From the NCBI GenBank assembly GCA_030614485.1, contig JAUWTY010000057.1:1-7082 (forward strand): DNA of 7,082 nucleotides, in the 5' to 3' direction. Shown in pieces: positions 1 to 6,350 of the stretch. Source of the DNA: Methanosarcinales archaeon. GTDB lineage: Archaea > Halobacteriota > Methanosarcinia > Methanosarcinales > Methanocomedenaceae. The notes beneath the pieces are model-generated. The model had not been told where the DNA came from, made no database searches, and saw only the letters and a program-made list of their open reading frames with translations. Made by a program: the position numbers and the translations under genes. Position 1 is the first letter of the stretch. Each line of letters starts with the position of its first letter.

Positions 1-950
1 CTGGGGTCTGTCAGTTCACTGCGCAGGGCCTTGATATCCTGATCGGTCAGCTTATCAGTTGACAGGTCATAATCCACAATATCACTGGGCTGCACGCCAA
101 TGAACTTGGCCGCGGGTGTTGCCATGAATTCGGACATGTGCGCGCTTTTTATGGCACCATAAGCCACACTGGCAAATATCCGGTAACTCCAGGGGTCGCC
201 ATCAGTAAACACTACCACAGGAATGTTCAGCTCTTCATTGAGCCGCTTTAACATGCGCCGGGTACTCCTGGCGGGCTGGCCCTTAAGGTGTACCTGGATA
301 GCATTAAATTCTTCATCAAAACCGTTCTCGATAAGCCTGGCATGCATACCGCCGGTCTCAATAGCTATAATAAATTTTGCATCGTGGTCAAGGAACTCCA
401 CGTTCTCAACATTGAAAGGTATCTGGTAGCCGCCTTCGCCCACATCGTCACGACAGTGGATTATCCGCTCGCCCCGCTTTGTGGTCTCCTTGAGCTTCAA
501 TGAACCGAACAGGGTTGCTCCGTCCTCTTCCGGCCTCATATGGAAATATTCCCGCTGCAGGGCACTTATTATCTCAAGGTCCTCTATCATGCGGTCGCTC
601 TCTGGCTGTTCATTGAACTTGGCTATGTCCCAGTTCTCTGAGATGTAATACAATTCCCTCAAAGTCGAGCCTCGGTTGTTCTCAAGATGTTCCTTGATAA
701 GCATTTCCACCACATAGGACATCTTCAGTATCTGGTTTGCACCTTTCACGGTCTTCGCGCTGCGGGTGCTGGTACTGTCCCCGTATACCCACACTTCGCT
801 GTCATTGTTATATTCAATATTGGCTTTTGTACGGGTAGGCATTACGATATTGGGCACTTTCTGGTGCTCAAACTGGTCATAGAACCGTTCTATAATACCC
901 AACAGCGCTTCCTTTGCCATTTTATCCCGCTGCTGTGTTTGGTCACTCAT
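1..950 (-). CDS. top6A: DNA topoisomerase VI subunit A (3' end outside window)
   Basis: This is the DNA-cleaving subunit of the archaeal type IIB topoisomerase, which with Top6B forms an A2B2 complex that relaxes and decatenates chromosomal DNA. I translated it by hand from the ATG at 950 and found 316 codons open to the left edge. Family members have about 365-370 residues, so roughly 50 C-terminal residues lie outside. The winged-helix (5Y-CAP) domain holds [13 protein letters not shown], where Tyr102, the second of the Tyr pair, aligns with the catalytic tyrosine of Spo11/Top6A. The Toprim domain shows IETGGM with the metal-binding Glu198 and TDGDPW with Asp250 and Asp252. The start overlaps the last 8 bases of top6B, so translation is probably coupled. 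A second Met at codon 11 (MAKEALLG) is a possible later start. Identification is secure; truncation is only due to the window edge. Confidence 0.97.
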   Translation of the reverse strand, partial: MSDQTQQRDKMAKEALLGIIERFYDQFEHQKVPNIVMPTRTKANIEYNNDSEVWVYGDSTSTRSAKTVKGANQILKMSYVVEMLIKEHLENNRGSTLRELYYISENWDIAKFNEQPESDRMIEDLEIISALQREYFHMRPEEDGATLFGSLKLKETTKRGERIIHCRDDVGEGGYQIPFNVENVEFLDHDAKFIIAIETGGMHARLIENGFDEEFNAIQVHLKGQPARSTRRMLKRLNEELNIPVVVFTDGDPWSYRIFASVAYGAIKSAHMSEFMATPAAKFIGVQPSDIVDYDLSTDKLTDQDIKALRSELTDP

Positions 951-2814
951 CCACATACCCCCGTACGGCCTTGGCACCATTAACCATACCCTCTTCCACG
1001 CCTTCTAATATCAGGCCGGGCAGGTTGTTAGCTTCTTCTTCGGATACGAATGGCAGGTGGTATTTTATGATCTCACTATCACCTGCTTTCAGGTTAAGTT
1101 TCCAGGTATGGTCGGTATCCCTGCCCATGGAAATGGATTTTGGTTCAGGCTGGGCATCTCTTACCGAATACTGGTGGGTATCATGCAATTTGACAGCAAA
1201 AGCTGCATCACCGTAGTTATGGATGTCAATCTCTACCTGGCAACCGTCACCGTTTTTGGATACACTGCGCTGTACGAGCAAATTGCCCATAACCTTAGCC
1301 ACAATGGGTGTGATGTCAGGGGTGGGCTTGTCCAGCACCTGTGAGACCTTCTCAGCAATCCTGGGGAGAATCTTCTTGATGATCTCTTCTTTTTCCCTTC
1401 GCTTGGACAGATGCTGCTGTTTTGAGAGGAATGTCTTGAGCTTGCGCCCCACATCCTTCAGGGCAAGTTCGACCTCGGTCATAATCTCGGGGACGTCTGC
1501 CACAGCGTCCTTGCTCTCTGATGTGAATGGTATATGGGTGGAGGCCACATGCACCATGAAAACGGCAGGACCGGCAGGTATGCCGCCACCGGGCTGGTTC
1601 AGGGAATAGTTCTTCCACCTGATATTCTCAACCGCATGGGTGATGGCGCACCCGCCCTGCTGGTACAGCAGCGGTACACGGTTGGCGAACCTTAAGATAT
1701 TGACCCTGTCCTCCTTACCCAGGCTGCCGCCATAAGCAACACCTGCTTCTACCAGGAAGGGATGCCCCGAGTGCACGGACGCAGCCCGGCTGATAGTAGC
1801 AATAAAATCCACACTGTATTCCTTTTCCAGTCCCTTGTAGATGAGCGATTCAGTGATGGGTGAGAGGCAGTCGGTGGGAGGTGCTGATATTTTCACTTTT
1901 TTAAAGACATCAATTAGTTTTTTTGCATCCGCCAGTTCAAGGTTGTGGGGGTCACTTTCGGGGTCAAGGTGTGCAGCTTTGCATATTTCCTCTGCGGTAT
2001 GCAGCCCTATGCGGGAGAAACTATAACGCAAAAACGGCGCCAGTTTCTGCCTGTCAGTGTAGCGCAGCATCTTGATGAGCGTACCCAGTTCAATACCTTC
2101 GGGATGGGGAAGTATTTCCTGTGCAGGTTCAGGGATGGTGTCCACAGCTCTTTCAAATACAATAGTGTTCCCGTCCGGTTCCACCAGGGTGAGCCTTGCA
2201 TGGGTGTTGACGATGGCAGTGCTTTTCAAATATTCAAACACACTCTGTCGCCGCCCCTTCACATAGGACGCTTTCATTTCCAGTTCTACCCGGGTACCCC
2301 TGGTCCGGTCCCAGTCCACTACCTTTTCCTCAAGTATCTCCGGGTCATTGGTGCTGGTGTTGATGATCAGTTCATAGTAATGGGCCGGTTTGTCCCTGTC
2401 TATCTTGGATATGATACGGGTGGGCCTGCCCGTGGTCAACTGGCTGTACAGTACAGCGGCTGAAATACCTATACCCTGCTGGCCGCGGCTTTGCTTAATG
2501 GCATGGAATCGGGAGCCGTACAGGAGTTTGGCAAATGTCTTTGGTATCTGTTCCTTGACTATGCCAGGACCGTTATCCTCTATGATGAGCCCAATGTTCT
2601 CGCCTCCGGCATCCTCGATACTGACCATAATATCAGGCAGTATCCCTGCTTCTTCACAGGCGTCCAGCGAATTATCCACACCTTCCTTCACTGCGGTGAG
2701 CAGGCTGCGGGGTGCAGAATCAAAACCCAGTATCTGCCGGTTCTTTTCAAAGAATTCGGCGATACTTATGGCACGCTGTTTTTTTGCAAGCTCTTCTGCT
2801 ATTGGTTGTGCCAC
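943..2814 (-). CDS. top6B: DNA topoisomerase VI subunit B
   Basis: This is the ATP-binding subunit of topoisomerase VI; ATP-driven dimerisation captures a DNA segment and signals Top6A to cut. It has 623 residues. The GHKL ATPase domain shows the N-box EGVDNSLDA (residues 44-52; Glu44 the likely catalytic base, Asn48 for Mg), EDNGPG (79-84) and the ATP-lid loop GQQGIGIS (111-118). A helix-two-turn-helix region lies near 255-310. The transducer domain follows, with the likely switch lysine Lys435 in TSESKDA and a charged helix at 450-495. A further domain of about 110 residues (510-623) fits the Ig-like C-terminal domain known from Methanosarcina Top6B and absent from the shorter Sulfolobus protein. 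The start codon is GTG, supported by GGGGA six bases upstream and by [22 protein letters not shown] matching the family N-terminus. It precedes top6A with an 8-base overlap. Confidence 0.98.
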   Translation of the reverse strand: MAQPIAEELAKKQRAISIAEFFEKNRQILGFDSAPRSLLTAVKEGVDNSLDACEEAGILPDIMVSIEDAGGENIGLIIEDNGPGIVKEQIPKTFAKLLYGSRFHAIKQSRGQQGIGISAAVLYSQLTTGRPTRIISKIDRDKPAHYYELIINTSTNDPEILEEKVVDWDRTRGTRVELEMKASYVKGRRQSVFEYLKSTAIVNTHARLTLVEPDGNTIVFERAVDTIPEPAQEILPHPEGIELGTLIKMLRYTDRQKLAPFLRYSFSRIGLHTAEEICKAAHLDPESDPHNLELADAKKLIDVFKKVKISAPPTDCLSPITESLIYKGLEKEYSVDFIATISRAASVHSGHPFLVEAGVAYGGSLGKEDRVNILRFANRVPLLYQQGGCAITHAVENIRWKNYSLNQPGGGIPAGPAVFMVHVASTHIPFTSESKDAVADVPEIMTEVELALKDVGRKLKTFLSKQQHLSKRREKEEIIKKILPRIAEKVSQVLDKPTPDITPIVAKVMGNLLVQRSVSKNGDGCQVEIDIHNYGDAAFAVKLHDTHQYSVRDAQPEPKSISMGRDTDHTWKLNLKAGDSEIIKYHLPFVSEEEANNLPGLILEGVEEGMVNGAKAVRGYVDE

Positions 2815-2890
2815 TAATTTTCCCCTTCTTTTTTTAAGAAATTAATATCCGTTTTTTACGACATGTAGTATGTCACTTATTAAATATTAG
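2815..2890 (-). promoter_or_regulatory. Probable promoter and leader of top6BA
   Basis: On the minus strand an AT-rich element TAATATTTAATAAG (about 2877-2890) could serve as TATA box. It is followed about 40-60 bases later by the ribosome binding site GGGGA at 2821-2825 and the GTG start at 2814. Between them sits a short inverted repeat, GACAT-GTAGT-ATGTC (2860-2874), which could be an operator or small leader hairpin. The TATA assignment is by eye only; the ribosome binding site is the firmer part. Confidence 0.45.
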
Positions 2891-2903
2891 ATTTTTGACA
2901 TTA

Positions 2904-2928
2904 TCCCCTGCTGTTGAAAGCAGGAGGT
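2904..2928 (-). terminator. Hairpin just after the Lrp-like gene
   Basis: CCTGCT (2907-2912) pairs with AGCAGG (2919-2924) around a 6-base loop. On the minus-strand RNA the stem extends through a U-G pair and one more C-G pair. It begins a few bases after the stop codon of the Lrp-like gene, which suits a transcript 3' end, but no T-run follows on either strand. Its right arm shares the 11-mer AGCAGGAGGTG with the hairpin at the right edge of the window (7064-7074), so it may instead be a dispersed or IS-derived repeat. Confidence 0.4.
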
Positions 2929-2930
2929 GT

Positions 2931-3161
2931 TCAGAGTTCTGCGCCTACTACAGTCTGGGTAGCGGTGACGTTCTCACTCTCACGTATTGTATCGACCAGA
3001 TTGTTCAGGGTACTCAGTCCCTCCACTTCACTGATAACTACAAAATCATATTTTCCAAACACATGATACATGTCCTTTATCCCTTCAATCTTCTGGATTT
3101 CGTTGTACGCGGCCTTCTCCTGACCAGGCACTACATTGACCATTATCACACCTATTACCAT
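2931..3161 (-). CDS. Stand-alone Lrp/AsnC ligand-binding (RAM) domain protein
   Basis: The 76-residue product matches the C-terminal effector-binding domain of Lrp/AsnC regulators (AsnC_trans_reg, also called RAM), without the N-terminal helix-turn-helix. Visible hallmarks are the first strand MVIGVIMVNVVPG, a helix EKAAYNEIQKIEGI, the strand pair around MYHVFGKYDFVVISEV (the family's G-x-YD motif), the helix STLNNLVDTIRE and a last strand VTATQTVVGAEL. Together these give a beta-alpha-beta-beta-alpha-beta fold. The full length equals that of known single-domain members, so it is not a truncation. The start is set by a strong ribosome binding site, GGTGA at 3168-3172, six bases before ATG. 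Such proteins oligomerise and bind amino acids or other small ligands; with no DNA-binding domain this one may modulate full-length Lrp proteins. It is 116 bases upstream of top6B on the same strand; a functional link to topoisomerase VI is not shown. Confidence 0.9.
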   Translation of the reverse strand: MVIGVIMVNVVPGQEKAAYNEIQKIEGIKDMYHVFGKYDFVVISEVEGLSTLNNLVDTIRESENVTATQTVVGAEL

Positions 3162-3499
3162 AAATTGTCACCATTCCGATTTGTGATGTTTTGTGCTAGT
3201 ATAGAACCTAACTCTAAAGCCCCAAGTTTATCCGGGCAATAGCGAGGATTTTCTTGTGCTTTTGTTGGTCCTTCTATTGGTTTTAATGAGCATTAAAGGT
3301 ATGGATTTAATAAGTTTCATACGGCAAACAGTAGGAACATCAGGGTTACTATTTGTAGTAAAATAAGGGATAAAAATTCAGATTATGTCAATTCTTACAA
3401 TCATTAATACTATGCTTCTGGCACTGACTTTAAGTATTACATAAAGGTCGCAGCATGCAATGGTGTAGCAATGGGATTAGTATGTAATTAAAGAAATTA

Positions 3500-3562
3500 A
3501 AAAACCGGAACCACATCCTGTGCGCCCTCAAAAACACATTTTTGGATTGTGGTTCAGTTTTT
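3500..3562. terminator. Long imperfect hairpin with T-runs on both strands
   Basis: The outer stem pairs AAAAAC (3500-3505) with GTTTTT (3557-3562). After a small internal loop, GAACCACA (3508-3515) pairs perfectly with TGTGGTTC (3548-3555), and TCC (3516-3518) with GGA (3544-3546) beyond a one-base bulge. The 25-base apical part can form a further TGTG/CACA pairing. Because A-runs flank the left arm and T-runs the right arm, transcripts from either direction would end the stem in a U-run. This suits a bidirectional terminator, for instance for read-through from hisB 390 bases upstream. A small structured RNA or miniature transposon remnant is also possible. Confidence 0.4.
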
Positions 3563-3599
3563 CTTATTGGAGGATATATTTTAGCGTTATATTTACCGT

Positions 3600-3733
3600 A
3601 GCATTTCATAATGCTTCAGTGACTTACTACATTACTATTATTATAATAATGATGAGTATTGATTGAAATAGACTACATTATATATAAACATTTCTGTTTT
3701 TTTCAAAATTTGTGTAGTCTCGAAAAGATTTCG
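3600..3733. repeat. Cluster of short perfect inverted repeats
   Basis: Four perfect inverted repeats occur in 134 bases. AGCATT (3600-3605) pairs with AATGCT (3610-3615) around TCAT. ATTATTATAATAAT (3637-3650) is a 14-bp palindrome. AGACTACA (3670-3677) pairs with TGTAGTCT (3713-3720) and encloses AAACA/TGTTT (3686-3690/3695-3699). CGAAA (3721-3725) pairs with TTTCG (3729-3733). The 9-mer ACTACATTA also occurs twice (3626-3634 and 3672-3680). Some pairing is expected by chance in AT-rich DNA, but the AGACTACA stem and its nesting are less easily dismissed. Confidence 0.4.
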
Positions 3734-3895
3734 CATTCAATATCACCCTGAAATATTTGTTATGAGTGTGAAACTAAATTAGAAAAAATTCTTTACCCGA
3801 CACCAGCTTGCAGGTATTATTGGGATAGTCCTGCCAGACAAAAAAAGCTTAAAATATCACATTAGCTAATATAGAACTCAAACATGCCATAAAGG

Positions 3896-3926
3896 ATAGA
3901 ATCTTCCAGGGAACAGAAAATTCTAT
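3896..3926 (-). terminator. Weak stem-loop downstream of hisB
   Basis: ATAGAAT (3896-3902) is complementary to ATTCTAT (3920-3926), a 7-bp stem around a 17-base loop, starting about 20 bases after the hisB stop. It is AT-rich and lacks a clear T-run on the minus strand, so its role as the hisB transcript end is only a suggestion. Confidence 0.25.
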
Positions 3927-3947
3927 TCGAATTAATATGAATTAGTA

Positions 3948-4523
3948 TTATAGTACACCTTTTGTACTGGGCACCCCGTCTCCATCCACAACCGCGGCCC
4001 GGCGCAGTGCTACCGCAAATGCCTTGAACAGCGCCTCAATCTTATGGTGGTCGTTCTCACCTTCCACTTTCATATGTACATTGATGCCTGCATTGCTAAC
4101 CAGCGACTCAAAGAAATGCCTTGTCATTTGGGTCCCAAAATCTCCAACCTTCGGACTCATGAACCTGGCATCGAAGGTCAGGTAACTCCTTCCCCCCAGA
4201 TCAAGTGCTACTTCGGCCAGCGCTTCGTCCATGGGCACACGCGCTTCACCGAATCTGGCGATACCATTCTTATCTCCCAGCGCCTTTGAAAGAGCACCAC
4301 CCAGCACTATACCCACATCCTCGATGGTGTGGTGCTCATCGACGTGGACATCACCCTGGGCCTGTACTGTAAGGTCAAGTCTACCGTGACGTGTCAGTGA
4401 AGTTAACATGTGGTCAAAAAAAGCCACGCCCGTATCTATATCAGCTGAACCACTGCCATCCAGGTTGAGCTTTATTTCAATGGACGTTTCCCTGGTCTTA
4501 CGTTTCTGTTTTGCAGTTCTCAT
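3948..4523 (-). CDS. hisB: Imidazoleglycerol-phosphate dehydratase
   Basis: This enzyme dehydrates imidazole glycerol phosphate to imidazole acetol phosphate, the sixth step of histidine synthesis, in the cytoplasm as a manganese-dependent 24-mer. The 191-residue length is normal for a monofunctional HisB. Metal-binding histidine and acidic motifs are all present: FFDHML (35-40), DEHHTIED (62-69) and NDHHKIE (157-163), the latter two being the paired HH motifs of the two repeated half-domains. The C-terminus PSTKGVL is also typical. There is no fused histidinol-phosphatase domain as in enterobacteria. The ATG at 4523 gives a usual N-terminus ([22 protein letters not shown]). It lies 84 bases downstream of hisA on the same strand, with a TATA-like element in between, so it may be transcribed both from hisA and on its own. 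Confidence 0.97.
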   Translation of the reverse strand: MRTAKQKRKTRETSIEIKLNLDGSGSADIDTGVAFFDHMLTSLTRHGRLDLTVQAQGDVHVDEHHTIEDVGIVLGGALSKALGDKNGIARFGEARVPMDEALAEVALDLGGRSYLTFDARFMSPKVGDFGTQMTRHFFESLVSNAGINVHMKVEGENDHHKIEALFKAFAVALRRAAVVDGDGVPSTKGVL

Positions 4524-4570
4524 ATCCCTACTTCCAGATGATTTTATTGATTGAATAGAATATATAGGAA
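4524..4570 (-). promoter_or_regulatory. Probable hisB promoter
   Basis: On the minus strand CCTATATATTC (about 4558-4568) is a good archaeal TATA-box match. It is centred about 40 bases before the hisB ATG, which would place the start of transcription some 12-16 bases before the gene. A second weaker element, GTTTATACT, lies just upstream near 4588-4597. No strong ribosome binding site is seen, which fits a short leader. Assigned by eye from spacing and sequence. Confidence 0.45.
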
Positions 4571-4607
4571 TGACATATCCCTAATGCAGTATAAACTGGT
4601 ATGTTTC

Positions 4608-5333
4608 CTACTCCTTTGCAGCCTGAACAGCCTCGGACAGGCTCAGCCGTCCCGTATACAATGCACTACCCACAACAACCGCCACAGCACCCGTATCCCT
4701 TATAATCCTCACATCATCGGCAGTGGTAATGCCGCCTGATGCCACTACCGGGATGTTCACTGCCTCAACCAGTTTACGGGTGGGTTCGGGATCCACGCCT
4801 TCCAGCAGTCCCTCACTATCGATATTGGTGAACAGGATACTGCCCGCTCCCATATCTTCAAGCCGGCGCCCCAGTTCAGGCGGGGTAAAGTCAGATATCC
4901 TGGCCCAGCCGTGAGTGGTCACTTTGCCGTTCCTGGCATCGAGGGACACCATGATATGCTCTTTGCCGTGTTCATCAGACATCTCCTGCACAAAACGGGG
5001 GTCGGTCACGGCAGCCGTACCGATAATCACCCTGTCCACGCCCAGATCCAGCAGTGCCTCTACATCACCGGCAGTCCTGATGCCGCCGCCTACCTCTATG
5101 GTTACGTCAGTGGCGTCAACAATATTTTCAATTGCAAGAGCATTTATTCTTTCACCCTGGATGGCACCGTCCAGGTCGATAAGATGCAGCGTCCTGGCTC
5201 CTTCATCCAACCATCGAATCGCCTGGGCAGTAGGGTCATCCAGAGAAACCATTTCAGTCCCGGGCACGCCTTGCACCAGTTGCACACACTTTCCACCTTT
5301 CAGGTCAACAGCAGGTATCACTTCAAAACTCAT
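4608..5333 (-). CDS. hisA: Phosphoribosylformimino-AICAR-P isomerase (ProFAR isomerase)
   Basis: HisA is a (beta-alpha)8-barrel enzyme that isomerises ProFAR to PRFAR, the fourth step of histidine synthesis. I place the start at the ATG at 5333, giving 241 residues beginning MSFEVIPAVDLKGGKCV, the normal family N-terminus and length. The longer open frame begins at a TTG (5402) or ATG (5399) and adds 22-23 residues unlike the family. Catalytic Asp10 is in AVDLKGG. The phosphate-binding elements are VGGGIR (81-86) with IIGTAA (103-108), and ASGGI (198-202) with VVGSALY (220-226). The second catalytic acid, usually Asp in bacterial T-x-I-x-x-DG, is Glu174 here (FTNIDSEG); as far as I recall this is seen in methanogen HisA too. 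It precedes hisB on the same strand. Confidence 0.96.
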   Translation of the reverse strand: MSFEVIPAVDLKGGKCVQLVQGVPGTEMVSLDDPTAQAIRWLDEGARTLHLIDLDGAIQGERINALAIENIVDATDVTIEVGGGIRTAGDVEALLDLGVDRVIIGTAAVTDPRFVQEMSDEHGKEHIMVSLDARNGKVTTHGWARISDFTPPELGRRLEDMGAGSILFTNIDSEGLLEGVDPEPTRKLVEAVNIPVVASGGITTADDVRIIRDTGAVAVVVGSALYTGRLSLSEAVQAAKE

Positions 5334-5372
5334 GCTGCTATATTCCAGCCGCTGTAAGGTATAATTTTCGGA
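5334..5372 (-). promoter_or_regulatory. Possible hisA promoter
   Basis: The minus strand carries AAAATTATACC (about 5359-5369), a TATA-like element centred about 30 bases before the ATG at 5333. That spacing would give an almost leaderless hisA transcript and supports the later start. An alternative TATA-like stretch, TTTTTTTATC, lies further upstream (about 5422-5431) beside the palindrome. Neither has been tested; the assignment rests on sequence and spacing. Confidence 0.35.
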
Positions 5373-5398
5373 AGAGAAACGCAATAGTACATCATACA

Positions 5399-5423
5399 TC
5401 AAGTGTTTTTGAAAAACGCTTGA
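5399..5423. promoter_or_regulatory. 25-bp near-perfect palindrome upstream of hisA (candidate operator)
   Basis: The left arm TCAAGTGTTTTT (5399-5410) and right arm AAAAACGCTTGA (5412-5423) are inverted copies around a single central base, with one mismatched position that is still a G-U pair in RNA. It lies 66 bases before the hisA ATG, between two possible TATA elements, where a repressor or activator dimer could act. As RNA it has almost no loop, so it is more likely a protein-binding site than a terminator for the upstream cassette. Confidence 0.45.
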
Positions 5424-5491
5424 TAAAAAAAATTAGTTTTCTTTAACATCATGTGGGTAACATCACTTGCATTGTATTATTTATTTTTCAG

Positions 5492-5539
5492 ACACAGATT
5501 CCACTGATTTACACAGATTTGTAGTCGCATCTGAATCTG
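5492..5539. repeat. Short degenerate ACACAGATT repeats
   Basis: ACACAGATT occurs exactly at 5492-5500 and 5511-5519, with a related CCACTGATTT between them. CAGATT (5514-5519) is also complementary to AATCTG (5534-5539), forming a weak stem. Similar ACACAGATT-type intergenic repeats are common in many archaeal and bacterial genomes. They lie between the end of the AT-rich cassette and hisA, close to the change in base composition. Confidence 0.4.
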
Positions 5540-5574
5540 ATCTATTCGCTGTAGAACTGGATTTTGGTATTGTT

Positions 5575-6342
5575 TCAAGATAACATATGAATCTTACTAA
5601 GATAATCAGGTAACCGTTCTTTGGATGAGCTCAAACTTGAATATTGTTTTTCAATTACATCGCTAAATCTCGCAAGTACTTTCTTATTAATGTCTTCTTG
5701 ATTCTCGAATATCCCTATAGAAGTAAAAGAAGATCCCCACCTTTCAAATGTTAGGCAGGTAATCATTGCATCACGACACTTATCATTATTATATATACCA
5801 AAAATAAATAATGGCATCTCATTTTCAACATAACAGTCTACAGGATACTTTCCATTAGAGTCTTTACTAGATTCTTTGTAGTCAAAATTACATTTATCTC
5901 CAAAAAGCCCCACTAAATATTCTTGGAATTCTTCGTAAAATAATGATCTAATACGTTCTCTTTTAGTAAAGGCAATGTCTGTTACTTTAATTAGTCCTTG
6001 GATAAAAGTGTAAAATCCATCACTGAAATAATTATCTTCGACAAAACATTTTAATTCCCCACTATCATTTTCAAGATCATGAGTCTTGAGGACCGAATTG
6101 ATTATTTCTTTCCTTTTACCTCTTTCGAAATCTAAATCATCATAAGATAGATGCATGAAAGTGTGTCCTTCATCAGTGAAATACCATCCGTTCCCGTTCT
6201 TTTTAAGAACTACATTTAAAAAATCCCCATCTTCAAAGGTAAATGGAGCTGAAATTATAAACCTATCTTTACCTTCAGGGAACATTTCAATTTCATCACA
6301 AACTTTTTTTCTGAATTCTTTTTCAAGTGATTCGATGTCCAT
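5575..6342 (-). CDS. DUF1828 domain protein, second gene of an AT-rich two-gene cassette
   Basis: The 255-residue product has no known function. Residues about 16-70 match the DUF1828 pattern: FPEGKDRFIISAPFTFEDGD, then a strand, then NGWYFTDEGHTFMHLS, where the TDEGHT box is the family's most recognisable feature. The C-terminal part (about 130-255) is a second alpha/beta domain with YPVDCYVE, PLFIFGI and a long last helix region (INKKVLARFSDVIEKQYSSL). It resembles the domain often fused to DUF1828. The strand pair around Asp169 recalls the PD-(D/E)XK nuclease fold, but the E-x-K signature is missing, so nuclease activity should not be assumed. There is no signal peptide or membrane segment; it is likely cytoplasmic. 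A strong AGGTGG site (6347-6352) overlaps the upstream gene's stop codon, pointing to coupled translation. Base composition is far lower in GC than hisA and top6, suggesting transfer. Confidence 0.85.
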   Translation of the reverse strand: MDIESLEKEFRKKVCDEIEMFPEGKDRFIISAPFTFEDGDFLNVVLKKNGNGWYFTDEGHTFMHLSYDDLDFERGKRKEIINSVLKTHDLENDSGELKCFVEDNYFSDGFYTFIQGLIKVTDIAFTKRERIRSLFYEEFQEYLVGLFGDKCNFDYKESSKDSNGKYPVDCYVENEMPLFIFGIYNNDKCRDAMITCLTFERWGSSFTSIGIFENQEDINKKVLARFSDVIEKQYSSLSSSKERLPDYLSKIHMLS

Positions 6343-6350
6343 ATTACCAC

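Larger units (their letters stand above)
3162..3947. other. 786-bp gene-free, AT-rich stretch between hisB and the Lrp-like gene
   Basis: No convincing protein gene, tRNA or rRNA is visible. The stretch contains a TATA-like CTATACTAG on the minus strand (about 3197-3205), a plausible promoter for the Lrp-like gene. Its middle part holds a run of inverted repeats between 3500 and 3733 (listed separately), and a 7-bp stem follows hisB. A plus-strand open frame at 3205-3366 would encode a leucine/valine-rich stretch ending MSIKGMDLISFIRQTVGTSG, but it has no ribosome binding site and no good start; it might be a relic. The region could be a long leader, a non-coding RNA locus, or remains of decayed mobile DNA. 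Confidence 0.6.

Noticed and set aside
943..2845. Several long plus-strand open frames (for example 1945-2463 and 2390-2845) opposite top6B.
   Set aside because: They are antisense shadows of a clearly coding frame, with no domain resemblance or ribosome binding sites.
3205..3366. Plus-strand open frame with a leucine/valine-rich stretch, ending MSIKGMDLISFIRQTVGTSGLLFVVK.
   Set aside because: No ribosome binding site, only an internal ATG giving 26 residues, and no family resemblance; at most a relic.
3648..3760. ATGATGA resembling a C box of an archaeal C/D box guide RNA.
   Set aside because: No CTGA D box at the expected distance; the nearest is about 100 bases away, too far for archaeal guide RNAs.
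3161..3947. tRNA gene or CRISPR array in the long gap.
   Set aside because: No cloverleaf with a GTTC-type T arm, and no regularly spaced direct repeats were found.
4911..5364. Plus-strand open frames of about 148 residues opposite hisA.
   Set aside because: Low-complexity antisense shadows of hisA.
5334..5402. N-terminal extension of hisA to the TTG at 5402 or ATG at 5399.
   Set aside because: The added residues do not fit the HisA family, and would place the start inside the palindrome; the ATG at 5333 gives the normal N-terminus.
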